From positions 85,001 to 149,000 of the forward strand of contig CAJHNH020006968.1 of NCBI GenBank assembly GCA_905116865.2: a DNA stretch of 64,000 nt. Reading direction: 5' to 3'. Numbering within the stretch: the stretch's first letter is position 1; each line of letters opens with the position of its first letter. The DNA comes from Candidula unifasciata. Taxonomy: Eukaryota > Mollusca > Gastropoda > Stylommatophora > Geomitridae. The notes below the pieces were generated by a model, which worked only from the letters and a program-made list of their open reading frames with translations, had not been told where the DNA came from and ran no database searches. Of the stretch, positions 63,302 to 64,000 are shown one piece after another. The position numbers and the translations under genes were made by a program.

Positions 63302-64000
63302 CTAAACCACTAAAACATTAAATACAGCTAAAGCATTTTAGTTTCTGCGGCATAATGCTAATTATGAGCCAGTCTTCTTCAATATTTGTTTCACTGACCT
63401 GCCATTTAATTTAATCTTCAGTTTATGACAATAACACCCATCATGCCTTCCATTATTATTCATTCTAAAAATATAACTTGAGTTTTGCGTGCACATGTGT
63501 TTTACAGATGATGCTTATACCTATGCAAACTGCTGGTTCCTCGCCTCTCAGGTCAGGCAGACGCACTCTTCAAAGGAAACACCTCTAATTAGCTGCCTTT
63601 TGGGACATGCTTGTAGAGGTGTGGGGAGGGAGGGGGTATTTTCCCCCACCCCAAAATGGGGTCCTGGAGCCACATGGGGAGACTTCAGTGTTCTATTGCT
63701 GTCTTTCAAAATACTATGTGGTGATGCTCCAATCTCTTCCATGGTGTGATTCTCATACCATTGTCTTAAAACTGCCAGAATGGCTGGGGGTTTTTTTTTT
63801 CAACTACATACCACAGAAATCTAACCTAGAATGTGAGGATCCTTTTCTGCTTCAGTGATTGTAAAATGGTCCATGCCTCATCTATGTGCGTGTACACGTG
63901 TGTGTGTGTGTTTGCATGCACGCATGTGTGTATGTATATGTGTACTGCCCTACAAGAACAGTGTATGTTCTCAAAATTTCCTGGTGTTGTGCCACAGAAT
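63296..64000. repeat. 0.7-kb duplicated block, copy 2
   Basis: Counterpart of 57766-58468. It runs to the window edge, so its right boundary is unseen. Contains the same SINE-A fragment (about 63475-63690, minus) and TG-rich tract. Confidence 0.93.
63475..63690 (-). repeat. SINE-A, 5' part
   Basis: Same truncated copy as at 57.95 kb, duplicated with the block. Confidence 0.75.

Overview
This is a eukaryotic, repeat-dense window that looks molluscan, probably gastropod. The reasons are intron-rich genes with clean GT-AG splice sites, invertebrate-type otopetrin and poly(A)-binding protein sequences, and many SINEs, LINE 3' ends and DNA transposons of the kind common in mollusc genomes. Less than 7% of the window is coding. 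No bacterial gene, CRISPR array, rRNA or convincing functional tRNA gene was seen. The species call is inference.

Layout. 1-10 kb is intergenic or upstream sequence: minisatellites, SINEs, a deleted mariner element with intact terminal repeats and another TIR element. 10.18-38.71 kb (+) holds a complete 12-exon otopetrin-type proton channel gene. All junctions are phase-consistent except in exon 11, where one extra base in a T run breaks the frame. Its introns carry SINEs, minisatellites with 42-, 23- and 61-bp units, a pogo/Tigger-like element and a hAT-like element. 38.7-45.2 kb is gene-free repeat sequence. 45.18-57.73 kb (-) holds an unrecognised four-exon gene for a 248-residue protein with a Pro/Gln/Arg-rich C-terminus. 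61.62-63.30 kb (-) holds the last three exons of a cytoplasmic poly(A)-binding protein gene (linker, MLLE/PABC domain, C-terminal tail), whose RRM exons lie beyond the right edge.

The three genes do not form an obvious pathway. The main interest is how repeats interact with exons. A 42-bp minisatellite runs up to and includes the 3' splice site of otopetrin exon 3. A 0.7-kb block is shared between the PABP intron and the intron upstream of the neighbouring gene, and its edge coincides with the PABP exon acceptor. A roughly 270-bp (GAA)n-tailed SINE, with 11-bp target-site duplications on two copies, occurs about 30 times on both strands, often as inverted neighbours inside introns. Names SINE-A, -B, -C and repeat-E are labels for this window only.
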